A stretch of 64,000 bases of DNA from NCBI GenBank assembly GCA_036785705.1, contig JAWUZG010000177.1, positions 62,001 through 126,000 on the forward strand, written 5' to 3'. This DNA is from Acanthornis magna. Its lineage: Eukaryota; Chordata; Aves; Passeriformes; Acanthizidae. The notes under the pieces were generated by a model. The model saw only the letters and a list, made by a program, of their open reading frames with translations, was not told where the DNA came from and did not search any database. Positions 1 through 12,250 of this stretch are shown piece by piece. Both the position numbers and the translations under genes were made by a program. Position 1 is the stretch's first letter. The number at the start of each line of letters is the position of its first letter.

Positions 1-1073
1 TGCCAGGAGCTATGGTCCATTCGCTGTCTGCAGCCACAGAGGGTTTAGCTCAGCTCCGTCTGTCTGATCACAGAGTGTCACATCAGGCAGAGCTGTCCAG
101 CTCCTCCTGGGCTCTGGGTGGCATCTCACAGTGTTTGTTGTCCCCGAAGCCTGTCCCAGGGTGGTTGTAGTGGTCCCTGGCTGGATCAGACTGTGTCTCC
201 TCCCATTCAACCCTCCCAGGTCACCTCTGCGCTCTGACCCTGAGGGATGGCAGGATCCCGCTGGGTGTCCCCTCACATGTCCTCCCACAGCCTGGCAGGT
301 CAGCTGTGCCAACACCAGGCCTGGTTGGATTCAGGACTGTGTTTAATTGCCAGTCTGTGGCACACACGAGGCTCAGAGAACCTTCTGCTCCGGTTTTGCT
401 CCTGGTCTGTGCTTCCTGCCACCTCCCCAAGGCCAGCTCAGGGCTCGGCATTGCTCATGGAACACGCTGACAGTGGCCTTTGGCCCAGTTGGTAGCCACA
501 GACAGAAAGGCAGAATAATCCTTGGGACAAACACAAACTGCAGGGCTCTCCCCATGCTCCACGAGCCTCCCAACAGATCCATCACCTCCCCCAGCAGCTC
601 GGGAGAGGACGTGAGCCGCAAAAGGCAGCAGCAAGTTAATCCTCATGCTGTATAAACCAGCCAATAATATGCAGGACATTTCCTATTAACCACCACACAT
701 CCAGACAATTACTCTGATTGATTCCAATCAGGTTTTACACCAGGCTTTATCCATCAGCACAAAGCTTCGCTGCCTGTTAATATCATGGGAAAAACCATTC
801 CTAATGGAGGCTGCCAAACTGTACAGCATCAGCATTAAGCAGCCACAAGAATTGATGAAGCAAACGCAGCCTTGGGATGGCTGGGGGGTTGCAATCTCCA
901 TGGCAAGTGCAATAAAAAAATCCACTGGAGCATCCACACAACACCAATAACTCGCCCTGTGTTCAGAATGAATTTCTGTTCTGATGGGAGGGAGTGAAGA
1001 GATAACTGCAGATGGATGGCTCCTGCAATCAGGATTATTACACACGTGTGGTACTAGTGGGATAGAGGGGAGG
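1..1073. other. Repeat-free non-coding stretch, no gene seen
   Basis: Stops are frequent in all six frames, and the short open frames overlap on both strands without any recognisable domain, signal peptide or splice-bounded exon. No CR1, LTR or long simple repeat was seen. The first 650 bases are GC-rich; the rest is AT-richer. It could be intronic or intergenic, and sequence alone does not decide. Confidence 0.5.
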
Positions 1074-1133
1074 AGGATGGATGGATGGATGGATGGATGG
1101 ATGGATGGATGGATGGATGGATGCATGGATGGA
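1074..1133. repeat. (ATGG)n tetranucleotide microsatellite
   Basis: About 14 near-perfect GGAT/ATGG units with one interruption near the right end, where GGAT becomes GCAT. The length suggests a polymorphic locus. Frames through it read as Met-Asp-Gly-Trp or His-Pro-Ser-Ile repeats, which are artefacts of the tandem DNA. Confidence 0.95.
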
Positions 1134-1485
1134 CTGACAGAAGATCTGGTTCATTCCCTGCCATCTCTTAGCTGGGTCTGGAACTTTCCCGTCTCTCCAT
1201 TCCAGCAGAAATTCTCTTATCTTTGTGTTTGCTCTTTTTAACACCTTGGCAACAGGCACAGTGGCCAAAATGAGGCTGTTCAATGTAAGAAACAGAGATA
1301 TCCATGAACTTCAGAGATATTATTCAACTTTGACTTTCTCAAGATGGAGATGAGAATTATTTTTGTCCTCTATCCCCTGTCCTAATGCAAGAAAGGTCAC
1401 TGTGCACCAGAGGATAAGGTGCACAAGGAGGATGCTCTGCCTTGAACTGTTCAACCTTGAACTGTTGCTGCCAGAAGCAGCAAAA

Positions 1486-1555
1486 AATCATAAAATCACA
1501 GAATATCCTGAGTTGGAAGGGACCCTTGAGGATCATTGAATCCAAAACGAAGGTC
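1486..1555 (-). mobile_element. CR1 LINE 3' end fragment
   Basis: The plus strand reads AAAATCACAGAATATCCTGA, then a GTTGGAAGGGACCC block and GGATCATTGAATCC. This is the reverse complement of a CR1 3' terminus with its octamer tail. The AATATCCTGAGTTGGAAGG wording is shared with the copies at 12251, 27137 and 27443, so these four probably belong to one subfamily. Only about 70 bp remain and no coding part is left. Confidence 0.75.
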
Positions 1556-3957
1556 CCCATGGGAGACCTTTCAGGGTGAGAGCAATAGCACCTTCCTCCA
1601 AAGGGAGGGGGTGGCCAAACCATTCCAAAAAATCAACACTGAACACACCAGAGCCTTTCAACGCCAATAAACACAGCCATAAAATCAGCCATAAATTCTC
1701 TCCACAAAATCAACAAATTAGTGACACAGTTGGTCCAGCCCAATAGTTCTGCCTGGGGCAGCTCCATGGGCCCCTCTTAGTTATTCACCCCAAAAATCTG
1801 AACCTGGGACCTTCATCCCAAGTCACTCCCTGTGCTCCGTGTGGTTTTCCAGGCATCTCCTGCAGGATGATTTCCAGCCCTCCTGGATGCCTTATTGATG
1901 TGTTGCTGCCTCTTCTATTAGGAAAAGTACTCCACAAGCAAACGAGTGGCCGTGTCAGGGATTTCCCTGGTGGCAGTCTCAGGTGACAGGTTGTTGCCAG
2001 TTCCTTTCCAATGAGCCACTCTGCAGAATCCCTGTCCCACACTGATATTCCCTCCCCTAACCTGGTAATTCCGACACCTCCAGAGTGTGGATTTGGCTGT
2101 TTTGGCCATAATGATGAGCTGTTCCTCAGCCTGCTGTTAACAGGGCTTTGTTCAGACTCCTGGATAGGAGCTGGGGAGCTGTCCTTGCTCATCCCATGGG
2201 CGCCAGTATGGATTAAAATCTTTCCAGCACTACAACTCCTTGGAATTTCAGTTCACCTGAACTACAAATTACCAGAACCAGGCCTCCAGCAGATGTTTGT
2301 GATCACCTTTACAAACTGCCCCCTCCCAACATCAACTTTCTGGCTATTTTTTTCCCTGACTTCATCAATTTTCCCCCCTTTTTTTTCACATTCTTACCCA
2401 GTAGGAAAAATACCCACCACTTCCAAAGTGCTATCAATATCACAAAATACTTTTGACCAAAGCCCTGGGTTATTCCATCAGATGTTGAGGAGAAAAAAGG
2501 AATGGCAAACAGCCCAGAGCACTGATCAGAAAACCTGGTTCAGCTTATTAATTTAACACCTGGCATTGGCTGCCTCGTGCAGCAAGGTCCATAATATGGA
2601 TTCCAAATAATTAGACGAAGGTCAGGGGCAGGTACAGACCTTCTGCCTGCACAGAAGCAGCCAGCTCAGGCCCAGCAGGTGGGAGATGCTGACCTCAGAT
2701 ATATGTGGGAGCCTCATTTCTAGTCAGTGATTCAATATCTAATTAAAGCACGTGCAGCACCCATGGAGTGATTTGTTGGCGCTGCTCTGAGGAAGCTTCA
2801 GTTGGACCAGCACTTTGTGGGAAGAAAATCCCTATTCCCACCCAGGAATATCCCACTCTTTGGTCTCAAACAGCCCCTGAGACACAGATTTTATTTCTTG
2901 TGTTTCTGTAATAACCTTGAATCGTTCCCTCTTGATTTCATGGCTGTGTAAAGGAAAGAATTAGGGATTTCTACATAAACTCAAATGCTCAGCCAGGCCC
3001 ATGCAGCCCTAATTCCTTTCCCAGGCCCAAGACACAAAATTCAGAGGAGAAACCCTTACATCTGATGAGTGACAGTGCCACTTTGCAGTGACACATACAC
3101 AGCCCTGGGTGGAGGCAGGAGAGACACTCAGATATTTAATAACTTAATTCCGCTGGAGCAAGAATCGTGATCCATCTCAAGAAAATCACTCTTTTAAGGA
3201 GCTTTTCTTTTATAGAGGAAGAAGTTTTTGCCACCCCTCGGAGGGTCTGTGGGATGCAGGGTGATTCAGGTGGTCCCTGACTATTCCCATCCTGCTGCCA
3301 GGTTGGTATTTTTTTCCTTGGAGCTTCCCTCCATCCCTTCAAACACAGCTGAATCTGGGGTTGGGTTTGCTTTATGGATTCCTTCCCTTATTTTCCCCCT
3401 CAGATCATTAACATTTACCACATGCAAGGAAAGGAGATGCTCAGCACCGAGGAGTTGATGTCTGGAGGTAATTGGGAAAGAGGAGTCAGGAGCAGCGAGT
3501 CAGATCCCTCTTGGCACAAGAAACTTATCCTGTTAAAATAACTCCTCCTCCATTCCCAGTCTGACCAGAATAGATCCCCACCAACTCATCCCAGAGCTCG
3601 CAGTGGGCACAGCTCTCACGTGACATCCATAATCAGGTTTTTCTCAAATCTGTGAGGAATCTCAGGTCCAGAAAGATCCATACAGCAATTCCCTGAAGAC
3701 TGCTTGAAGCTCAGCTCAGGGATTTCTCCACCCTCCTATCTCTCACGACCTTGTCACAGTGACTGGCAGGTTGAATTTTAGACCAGCTGGTGGCTGTGAC
3801 ATTGACACACCTCACGCTGGAATCGTTTAGATGAGCGGATAAAGTTGTCACTCAAAATCCATCCTTAAAGCATCCCCCATCACGCTTCCAAAGGAAATCC
3901 ATAAATCCAGCACATGTCCTCCCTGTAAGCCTGGGGGAATCAAAACTTTTGAGTCAC
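1556..3957. other. Non-coding stretch, no gene seen
   Basis: A 181-codon open frame on the plus strand (2011-2556) is the longest here. It has low-complexity Ser/Pro/Phe content, no recognised domain and no codon-use signal. No LTR or CR1 fragment was recognised. The composition is ordinary for avian intergenic or intronic DNA. Confidence 0.45.

Positions 3958-3959
<2 letters not shown>

Positions 3960-3989
<30 letters not shown>
3960..3989. repeat. Poly(T) tract
   Basis: About 28 T with a single C interruption, flanked by CACCC on the left and CCCCGGG on the right. It could be the reverse complement of a retroposed poly(A) tail, but no gene-derived or SINE sequence was recognised to its left, so it is called only as a homopolymer. 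Confidence 0.9.
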
Positions 3990-5044
3990 CCCCGGGACGC
4001 AGAACCTGAGATCCACAGGAGAAATGTCACTTGCCCATTGAGCCTCGAGTTTTAAATGGACACCAGGAATCCTGATGCCTGGTCTGCAGGGGAAAAACCA
4101 TAATAAACGCAGCATGACAACACTGATCCAAACTTCATCAGCTGCAATCAAAGGCAGGAAAACAAAGGAGGGGATGGAGTGAGACAGCAAAAATGAGTGA
4201 GTGGAGATGAGCTGAGCACACATTTTAATGGGGATTTGGACTCCCTGCTGGTGCTGCTGAAAGGCTTCTGCAACAATCTTGGCTTCCCCTTCCTGGATTT
4301 ACTGAGCTAATCAAACACAATTCAGTGTGGACTGCGATCCAACAAAATCCACAGCTGGTGAGAGGCAGTTTGGGAGCAGGACCGTGGGGTGGCTGAACGG
4401 GAGAGAAAGCCTTGCTCCAGGCAGCACAGGGAAAGGGCCAAACACCACCCCGAGGAGCAGAGCAGAGCAGCCAATCCTGCCTAAATCCGAGCCAGAGCCA
4501 CCTCCGAGGTGTGCTGGGCAGGGGGAAGAGCCCTTTGGTGGCTCTGGGTCTGCAAAAGGCTCATTCTGGCAGGATGGGCAAAGCCAAGGCGCTCACCACA
4601 CCCCACATCAGCAGGACTCAGGTCAGGGGGTTTTGTGTGCAAACTGATGCTGGAGACGCTCTTGGAAATGCAGAAATATAGAAATGGCTGCAACAGCTCA
4701 GCCCAAATATCCATAGAGCCATTCATTCATTTTCCAACTCCAAGAGCGGAGAAAACTAACAAAACAAAGATAATAAAGTGAAAATTCTCCTGGTTTTAGC
4801 TCCCAGCTCCCAGCCAGCACTGGCAAGGGACTGCCTGCCCTGGAGCCTGCACTGATGTCATTGTATTGAGCAGCTCTCAACAGATCTTTCTTTCATTAAT
4901 TTGTTTAATTGCTTTCCAGTCAGTTGTGTTCCTGGCCTCCATAATGTGCCTCTCAGCGCTGCACAGATGAATGATACACTATATGAAAATGTCCTTTCTT
5001 CTGTTTGTTTTAATATTCCGCTTGATAATCTCATCTAAAGTTCC
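3990..5044. other. Non-coding stretch, no gene seen
   Basis: Two overlapping frames near 4327-4781 are each about 90-106 codons and share the same DNA in different phases, which argues against either being coding. The right-hand 180 bases (4860-5040) are AT-rich and repeat-free. Confidence 0.4.
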
Positions 5045-5250
5045 CCAGATCTTGTGTTATGAGAAATGGGCAGTAATCATCCCCTCTTCTCTTTCTTCAT
5101 TACACTCCTGATTGTCTGGATCTATTGTAGCCCTCTCAGTCATCTCTCTTTTAAGACGAAAATTGCCAAGTCACACAATCTCTCCTTGTATACTTCTGAC
5201 AATCCTGAAAAACTCTCCCCAGCACCAATTACCTTTTCTGCTTCATTCTT
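5045..5250 (-). mobile_element. Old CR1-type LINE fragment, strongly diverged
   Basis: The plus strand reads CTTGTGTTATGAGAA, then a CATTACACTCCTGATTGTCTGG block, CTCAGTCATCTCTCTTTTAAG and CACAATCTCTCC in that order. This order matches the antisense of the 3' region of old CR1 LINEs of reptiles and birds as I remember it. No target duplication or intact tail is visible. The call rests on order and wording rather than a measured alignment. Confidence 0.45.
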
Positions 5251-5621
5251 CACCCGTTTTTAGCTCGTTTATAAATACACCAAACACCCTCAGCAGACAT
5301 TCCCATGGGACCCTCCCAGATCTTCCCTCTCTCCATCATAACCCTTTATTCATGGTCTTTATTTCCCACCTTTGAACTGGTTGTTAATCTATCAAAGGAC
5401 TCATCTTCCTGTCCCATGACAGCATAGCTGAGATTCCTGGGTATGGGAAAAGTGTAAATTTCTTTGTGTTAACCACATCATCCCTATCACATGGACTTTG
5501 ATTTATTTAAAGAACAATAATTGACTCGTGACACCCACCGCCCTCCCCCAGTGTGTCATGTGCTTCTTTATTAATCTATTCTTAATCACGGCTCAACCAA
5601 ATTAACGGGGGAAAAAAATTC

Positions 5622-5783
5622 TATAGAATCATAGAATCCCAGAATGGTGCCTTGGAAGGGATCTGAAAGATGATCAAATTCCAATCCCTCTGCCACAGGC
5701 ACCTTCCACTATCCCAGGTTGCTCCAAGCCCCATCCAACCCGGCCTTGGACACTTCCAGGGATCCAGGGGCAGACACAACCTG
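5622..5783 (-). mobile_element. CR1 LINE 3' end
   Basis: It begins on the plus strand with tail octamers (ATAGAATCATAGAATCCCAG), followed by the GGAAGGGAT block, CACCTTCCACTATCCCAGG, GCTCCAAGCCCCATCCAA and CCTTGGACACTTCCAGGGA. It ends abruptly near CAGACACAACCTG, the usual 5' truncation of CR1. It is non-coding 3' UTR-side sequence. Confidence 0.92.
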
Positions 5784-7779
5784 AATTCAAATTCTGGGGT
5801 TCAAATTCCACTTCTTGGGCCCCTCAGGAGTTTGACTTTAAAAAAATATGTTTTCCCCCTTTCGTTCTTCCATCGAGGCCAGTAGAAGCAATGAGGTGTA
5901 GAGCAAATTTAATAACCAGGCAATTTCACACCAGAGTTTCCCAAGATCTTGCAGGGAACATCACTTTTATGCTGTAAAAGCATTTTTTGCTGAGCCCTCA
6001 GCAGCAGCCACTTCACACAGCTTGTGCCCTTTGGAAAGTAAACTTCCGGGGGAACCTCGTTACATTTTAATCATTTATTTTTATGAGGTTAGCAATGTGT
6101 TTCCTATGTGGGCTGCCTGAAGATTGTTTTGCAATTCACACCCCAGAGTTAGTGATCTTTTTACTCTTTTTTTTTCTTCCATTGAGAGCAACTTACAGTT
6201 TTAAATAGTGTCTCTTGACTTCTCTGTTTAAGTAGGTATTTTATTTTTTTTTCATTCACATTTACTATCTTTAGGTCTTTTTTCGTAGGTTATATAACTT
6301 CACAAGCCTCCTATATAATGTTTTTAAGCAGGATACTGTGAGGCACTGTACCTTTTTTTTTACCCTATCTGCTCCTTTTAACAATTTTATGCTGTTTCCA
6401 CTGTGAACTTTAATTCCACTGTATTTTTTATTTATTTCTTTTATCCTGCTTCTACAGGACATTGAACTGAGCACCACGTGGTCGCTCTTACAGGGCAATA
6501 TCTGCGTCCTGCAGCACATCCTGGGAGTAAATCAAGAATAAATCCAGATTTGTGTCTCTTTCCCTGGGTTTACAGCCATGAGCTCCAAGTGTGGTGACAT
6601 TTGCTTGGTGCATACGAGGCCACTTGAAGTCTCTCATTACCACATTCTCTGCCCTCCCAACCTTTTGTATTTCTCTCAGCGTGTCACTGTCACTGTCACT
6701 GCCTTCAAGTGGTCAATAAAGCAGCCTTAACACCGTGCCCCTCCCTGGGGACACCTTGTCACTTGTGCACAGATTGACCTTATTTTCTTCCTTTGATTTT
6801 ACATTTTCTTTAACATGAAAGCCCTTCCTTTATCATTTTGGCCTCCTCTATTGTTCCTGGGTGATTTATGCCATAAATGAGCTTCCCTTTATCGAGGTTT
6901 CGGGCTGTGTATCCCATTAGCATCTTCATTTAAAGCAGACTGTGCACAGGAGCGAGTATATCTTTAATTCTGTCTGATTGCCTATTTCCATGTGCCTTGA
7001 TTAAAAGCGACATTCATTGGGATTGATTTTTGATGCTTTAACCTGAATTTTATCAAGTTCCAATCCAATCGCCTTCCAAGGATAAAGGCATGTTATGACT
7101 TCACCTTTAGACAATGAGCTTCAACCTTTAAAACCTCTTCCTTGCCTAATTTTTATTTAACTGGCGACAAATATGTTCCTTCCTTCGTCGGCTCCCACTC
7201 TTTGAAAAGGTTTCTTTATTCCTTACAAACTTTTCACACTCTGTTTTCTTAACTAATACACTGAAACAGTTTCTCTGTTCCTGGCTTTGCATTTGAGAAA
7301 ATTCCTCCATAAAAAATGTTGATTTTTAGCCTGTTATCTTAACAGCATGTGTCTTTTCCTCCAGGATTTTCCTCCCACTGTCTCCCTGCAATTGGGATCT
7401 GTGGCAATATCCCATTAGTGCATTGAACAATACCAGGAAATATTCTCTGATCCCAGGGCCAAATGACATGGTCTGATCACAGCCTTGTTATTGAACTCTA
7501 TTAACTTCCAAAACACCTTGTGGAAACCCTCCTTGACCTCTTTAATTCCCTAACATGTCCAGGAATTGTTTGAAGGAGCAATAGCTGGCCCAAACCAAAC
7601 TATATCCTAATAAATTTGCAGCATTAGTAGTTGTCTTCCAGTACCTAATAACATTCCATGGAGGCGTTTTAATTCCTACTATAAATATATGTTATATGGC
7701 CCAGGACCACAGGATTCCTCCCACTGGAGTCTCTCTAATCATCCTCAGAAACACACAGAGATGTTCACCGGCCACCAAA
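5784..7779. other. AT-rich non-coding stretch, no gene seen
   Basis: About 2 kb, mostly AT-rich, with no open frame above 82 codons. Parts of 6560-7640 have wording vaguely like very old CR1 antisense sequence, but I could not place it with confidence. The block around 6880-7150 looks repeat-free and could be a conserved non-coding element; only a cross-species alignment could show this. Confidence 0.4.
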
Positions 7780-7988
7780 TTTGGATATTAGGAAAAAATT
7801 CTTCCCTGGAAGGATGGGGAGGGCTGGGATGGAATTGCCAGAGCAGCTGTGGCTGCTCCTGGATCCCTGCAGTGTCCCAGGCCAGGGTGGACAGGGCTTG
7901 GAGCAGCCTGGGATGGTGGAAGCCATGGCAGGGGTGGAATGGGATGAGCTTTAAAGTCCCTTCCAACCCAAACAATTCTGTGATCCTG
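7780..7988 (+). mobile_element. CR1 LINE 3' end
   Basis: It reads in sense order: TTGGATATTAGGAAAAAATT, AGAGCAGCTGTGGCTGC, CCTGGATCCCTGCAGTGTCC, GGACAGGGCTTGGAGCAGCC, GATGAGCTTTAAAGTCCC, then CCAACCCAAACAATTCTGTG at the 3' end. The tail has one octamer. The 5' part is missing. Confidence 0.93.
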
Positions 7989-8429
7989 GCAGACCCATGC
8001 CAGCCTCTTCTTGCCCTTTCTGAAAGCCTCTCCTATTCTATTTATCCTTTTTTCCCCCCAATGTAAACAGAAGAGTTGCAGTGTCCTAACCTGGCAACCC
8101 AGGGAAGAGAACCTCCACCACATCAATGCTGAAAAATGCAGATCAAGGCAGCAGCAGAAGACACTTGGTCCATGTTCCCATCCCACCGAGATCTGTCCCT
8201 CTGTCCACCAGTGCAGTGACCCTGGAGTCCCTCCAGGGTGATGCCACTGTAACCCTGATCAGATTTTCTGCTCCACGCTGGTTTTGTGTCCATGCTGTTG
8301 GAAAAAGTGAGATAACTTCATGCCAAGCATCCCAAAGGGACAGCTGCAGGAGTGACATGAAGGCCAACAAATTCCCATCTACTCTGGGAGAGATGTTTCA
8401 TCTGCAAATGGGTGGTACATGACAGAGAC

Positions 8430-8690
8430 AAGTCGCTATTTCAGATATTTAAAGATATGCTATAACACTGCTTGGCCTTAATTTTGGGCTTCAGCAAGCT
8501 ATTGATTTTTTGATTCTTTATATTATGTTAATGATGTCATGATCATATCAGAGCAGCAATGTACTCCTGCAAAGCTCCAGAGTGCAATATTTAATAGATA
8601 CTGTTAGTATTAATTGATTTTGCTATAATTCATTCTATGCATGTTTTCACGCTTAAGGGTTGGGTTTTTCTTTTTTTTTTTTTTTTATTT
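8430..8690. other. AT-rich unique block ending in poly(T)
   Basis: Repeat-free AT-rich DNA containing ATTAATTGATTTTG and TTATGTTAATGATGTCATGAT motifs, which would suit homeodomain or bZIP binding. It ends with a run of 16 T (8671-8686). No gene was seen. A regulatory role is inference from composition only. Confidence 0.3.
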
Positions 8691-8977
8691 TATAAGCAGT
8701 AAATTCCCTAAACATCCAGGCAGAATGAAAAAGTCAAAGCATTTACTTCTCCTCTTATTTTTTAATTTGGGAATGGGGGAAGTGAGGAATGCCATCCTCA
8801 CCAGTTCACCCCAATCAATAGCAGATTAAGTATAACACTCAATAACGGGACTGATGTGCTCCTGAACAGTTCAAGAGGCCATCAAATGAGATTTTGTCAA
8901 TTGGACAGATGAGTTTATGCTGTGGGTCCACTCTCCTCCCTTTCTCACCAACCCTTTCAGATCCTAACCCAGATTCC

Positions 8978-9124
8978 CCATTCCTGGAAGTGTCCAAGGC
9001 CAGGCTGGACATTGGGGCTTGGAGCAACCTGGGACAGTGAAAGGTGTCCCTACCATGCAAGGGGTGGCACTGGATGAGCTTTAAGGTCCCTTTCCACCCA
9101 GACCATCCTAGGATTTTATGATTG
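8978..9124 (+). mobile_element. CR1 LINE 3' end
   Basis: The sense-strand blocks TTCCTGGAAGTGTCCAAGGC, GGGGCTTGGAGCAACCTGGG, GGTGGCACTGGATGAGCTTT and AAGGTCCC are followed by CCATCCTAGGATTTTATGAT. The tail octamers are degraded, suggesting an older copy than the one at 7780. Confidence 0.9.
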
Positions 9125-10084
9125 TTTGATCTTCCATGGGATAAAGCCAGGAGGGAATTCTTCAGGTCACCTTTTTTCCTTTGGTCCCTTAGAGCAGAGA
9201 GAGGAGCAGAGAGCAGAGACTCACTGTTCCCCTATAATCCTGGTAAGAATTAACTCCCCACCACACAGAAAATCCCTTTCATGTCCAGGTACCCTGAGAC
9301 CCTGCCCAGAGATACCGCAAAATTCAGAACCATTCCTGAAAATAAATTTTACAAGGCAATTGTAAAAACAAAAATAAATTTTACAAGCCTCAAGATGGAA
9401 AAATCATTCTGCTTTCTGGGTTACTTGTACACTGAAAGTTATTTATGACCTTGTTTGCAGGACTGGGGCTGAGTGAGGATGAGGAAGGGATCAGGTTGAT
9501 TTGCTCATATCCCTGTTTTCATTTTCTCTTCTCCCTGAGAAAAGCACAGAGCTGAAGCCCTTGGCAAGCATCCCAACATCCTCCTGCTATGAGCTGGCTG
9601 CCTCTTTAGGGGTGCTGGGTGGAAAAGGGCCAGGGCAACCTGCAGAAAAGCCACCTCTGGCCCTGCCACAGCTCGGAGATGCTCTGCTGTGATAACGCTT
9701 ATCAGGCCAGGCAAGCTCTAGGAGACGGAGCAGACAAAACAGGCAAGTGTTATCTGCACTGAAATCCTGCCCTCCTGCCCTGCACAAAATCACCCTGTGC
9801 TCCTTGGCAGCCCTTCCGGAGTGGTGCTGGAGGCAGGACGTGTCTGGCTGCCTGTGCCAGCTCTGGGGAGCCAAGGCAAGGACAGGTCAGGGGCTCCTGT
9901 CCCTCAGCTGCAGCTGAGAAAGTCTGCAGGCAAAACATTTCTGTGGGGAATGTTTGGGTCTGAAAGACAAAAGGGGTTTGGTTTTGCTGTGGTCATCTCC
10001 TCACCTCAGCTTTGAGCTATGAGAGTGGGGTTTCGTTAATACAGGGACTCATTGACAGTGATTTTAAACTGAAGGAGGGTCAAT
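9125..10084. other. Non-coding stretch, no gene seen
   Basis: Short overlapping frames on both strands at 9500-10015 are mutually exclusive and have no recognisable domain. A 17-bp direct repeat (AAAATAAATTTTACAAG) occurs twice near 9339 and 9370. No mobile element was recognised. Confidence 0.4.
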
Positions 10085-10203
10085 TTAGGTTCGATAGAAG
10101 GAATTTTTTACATTGAGGGTGGTAAAACACCGGCACAGGTTGCCCAGAGAAGCTGTGGCTGCCCCAACCCTGGAAACATCCAAGGTCAGGTGGGACGAGG
10201 CTC
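10085..10203 (+). mobile_element. CR1 LINE internal 3' fragment
   Basis: It contains TTGAGGGTGGTAAAACACC, GCACAGGTTGCCCAGAGAAG, CTGTGGCTGCCCC and a CATCCAAGGTCAGG block. These match the part of CR1 about 100-220 bp upstream of the 3' end. The terminal part and tail are absent, so the copy is truncated at both ends. Confidence 0.8.
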
Positions 10204-10609
10204 TAACCCATCGTACAGAGAACAAACACCTCACCCCAAAACGTGCTCTTAGAATCTGCACCAAGCTAACAAGGGAGAAGCCTTCCAGGCATGGGAAGTT
10301 AGTTAGATTGAGATTATTTTCTTCACATGTCTCAATTAAAATGTAGATCTCCTACACTGCCTGGGGCAGAGGGGCAGGAGGCATTGGGAATGAGATATGG
10401 GAGGGAGAAGGAAGACATGGGGAGTGTTTGCTTCATGCCTTAACCCTTCTGGTACCACCCCTGCTCTAACAGAAGGGTGCTCATCGGGATAACCAAGGAA
10501 TTACACATGTGTTTGCACCTTGTCATCTCTGCCCAGGCTCCTTCTGCTCTAATTAAACAAGCCTGAAAACCACTCAGCCACTGGTGAGATGGAATTATTA
10601 TTTTTGGTC

Positions 10610-10967
10610 TTCATATATTCTATATATATGCATCCATCCATCCATATATATATATATACACACACACACATGCACACACACATATTTTTATACACACACA
10701 TATATATATTTATACATGTGTATGTGTATGTATATATATACATGCTATATATATATGATATATATTATATCTATGTATATTTTTATATATTTTATATATA
10801 AATAAATAAATATAAAAATATAAAAATATATAAAATATAAAAATGCAAAAATATAAAAATATATAAATATATTTATATATATATATAAATATATATAAAT
10901 AAATAAATAAGTAAGTAAATCTATATCTATATCTATATCTATATTTTTATATATATATATATATAAA
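10610..10967. repeat. Compound TA/CA/ATCT/AAAT microsatellite
   Basis: About 360 bases of almost pure A/T with embedded (CA)n at 10660-10700, (TA)n runs, TATAAAAA-type pentamers, (AAAT)n near 10895-10915 and (ATCTAT)n at 10920-10945. A short (CATC)n block sits at 10630-10645. Frames through it give Tyr/Ile/His-rich peptides that are not proteins. Confidence 0.95.
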
Positions 10968-11059
10968 ACTTTCTGGGAGCTTGCAGTCATCATATCCAAA
11001 TCCCTACAGGACTTCTGCAATCCACTCATTATCCAAAGAGCTTTAAGTCTTAGGATCTC

Positions 11060-11460
11060 ACCCCCACCCGTGAGGTGAGGAACTGTTACTCCTGTCCTAC
11101 AAACAAAAGGGGTTAAAACACAGGGAAGTTAAGGATTGGAGTAATTTGAAGCTGGGCATTGTTTGATATGGCTCTTTAAGTTTCCTCAATAGCTACTAAA
11201 ATAAACTGACACTTCCAGAGGGCAATTCATTCCACTGCCTTAAACACCTCAGGGTTAGGAGGAATGTGCTCAGAAATGTCCTTGTCTTCACTGTCTGCAG
11301 AGGCAAGAAACCAAGGAGGAGATGAGATAAATCCCATCCTAAGTAATTTGTCCAAGATCATGCAAGGCACTATGGCAGAGCAAGGAAATTAATTCTGCTC
11401 TCTCTTGCCTAAGGAAAATTCTGTAACCAGTGGATCATGCTGACATTCCTTTCTAAATGT
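11060..11460 (+). mobile_element. MIR/CORE-SINE-like ancient fragments
   Basis: GAGGAACTGTTACTCCTGTC, with ACACAGGGAAGTTAAGG just downstream, resembles the MIR block that usually reads 'fraction of gaggaaactgaggcacagagaggttaag'. AGTAATTTGTCCAAGATCATGC, GGCAGAGCAAGGAAATTAAT and ACCAGTGGATCATGCTGACATTCC (11338-11450) resemble the second half. About 200 bases of other sequence separate the halves, so this is either two fragments or one with an insertion. Confidence 0.4.
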
Positions 11461-12250
11461 ACCAAGGGGTCCAGGACTTGTTTTCTCCAGCCAGAAACTG
11501 TCCCAGATCTTGTCTTACAGCAGTGACTCAGTCCTTCAGCCCACACCAATTCCCTCTTCCCCGACTTCTCAAATTCCTTTATCCAGGTTAGGCAGAATCA
11601 TCCTCCAGCTCCTCCCCTCCTTCCCAGCAGAGCCTTCAGCATTTCTTCTCCTCCTCAGAATATTTGTCTCAACTTTTCCTCAACTTTCTCTTCATTTTTT
11701 TGCCACAAGACAACCAACAAAAAGACATGCTAGTTGCTGGTGCAATTTCCCAGGCAGGGAAGCAAATGTTGGAGGGAAATAAAAAGAAATCTTCCCTTCC
11801 TTGCATTAACAGGGGCTAATTACAAGACACAGCCAAGCTGTTTGCCGTGGGGCTGCCCCATGTCCCTACAGCACCCAGAGAAGCTCAGGGGCAGGAGAAA
11901 TTCACAGCCAACACCTCTGTTCCTCACTGGGAGTTTCGCCTCCCCTGCAGAGGATGGCAAGAAAACACATTTTCTTTGAATATCCTGGTTTCTTGCACCC
12001 ATACCTGAAGTGGAAATTGATGGAAGACAAGACATTCAAGAAAACAGGACAATGAGTAGCTCAGATCCACTCGCCAAACAAAAGAAATGCAGATGTCCTG
12101 GGGTTGGGGTGAAGAGACTCTGCTCAGAGCAAAGCAAGGAGGATCGCCCACAAAATAAAGACCCAGAGTAGGATGAGAGAACCACTTCAAGCTCAGAAGC
12201 TCCTGTGAACTCTCAGAACCTCCCTCCAGGACCACACTTCTGCTGGGAGG

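Noticed and set aside
3960..3989. Poly(T) as the tail of a processed pseudogene or SINE on the minus strand
   Set aside because: The sequence to the left has no gene-like frame, tRNA-like head or target duplication.
6560..7640. Large ancient CR1 remnant
   Set aside because: Wording is loosely similar in places, but no reverse-transcriptase block or 3' end could be read, so it was left as unique DNA.
10589..11029. Tyr/Ile/His-rich frames
   Set aside because: Pure microsatellite translation.
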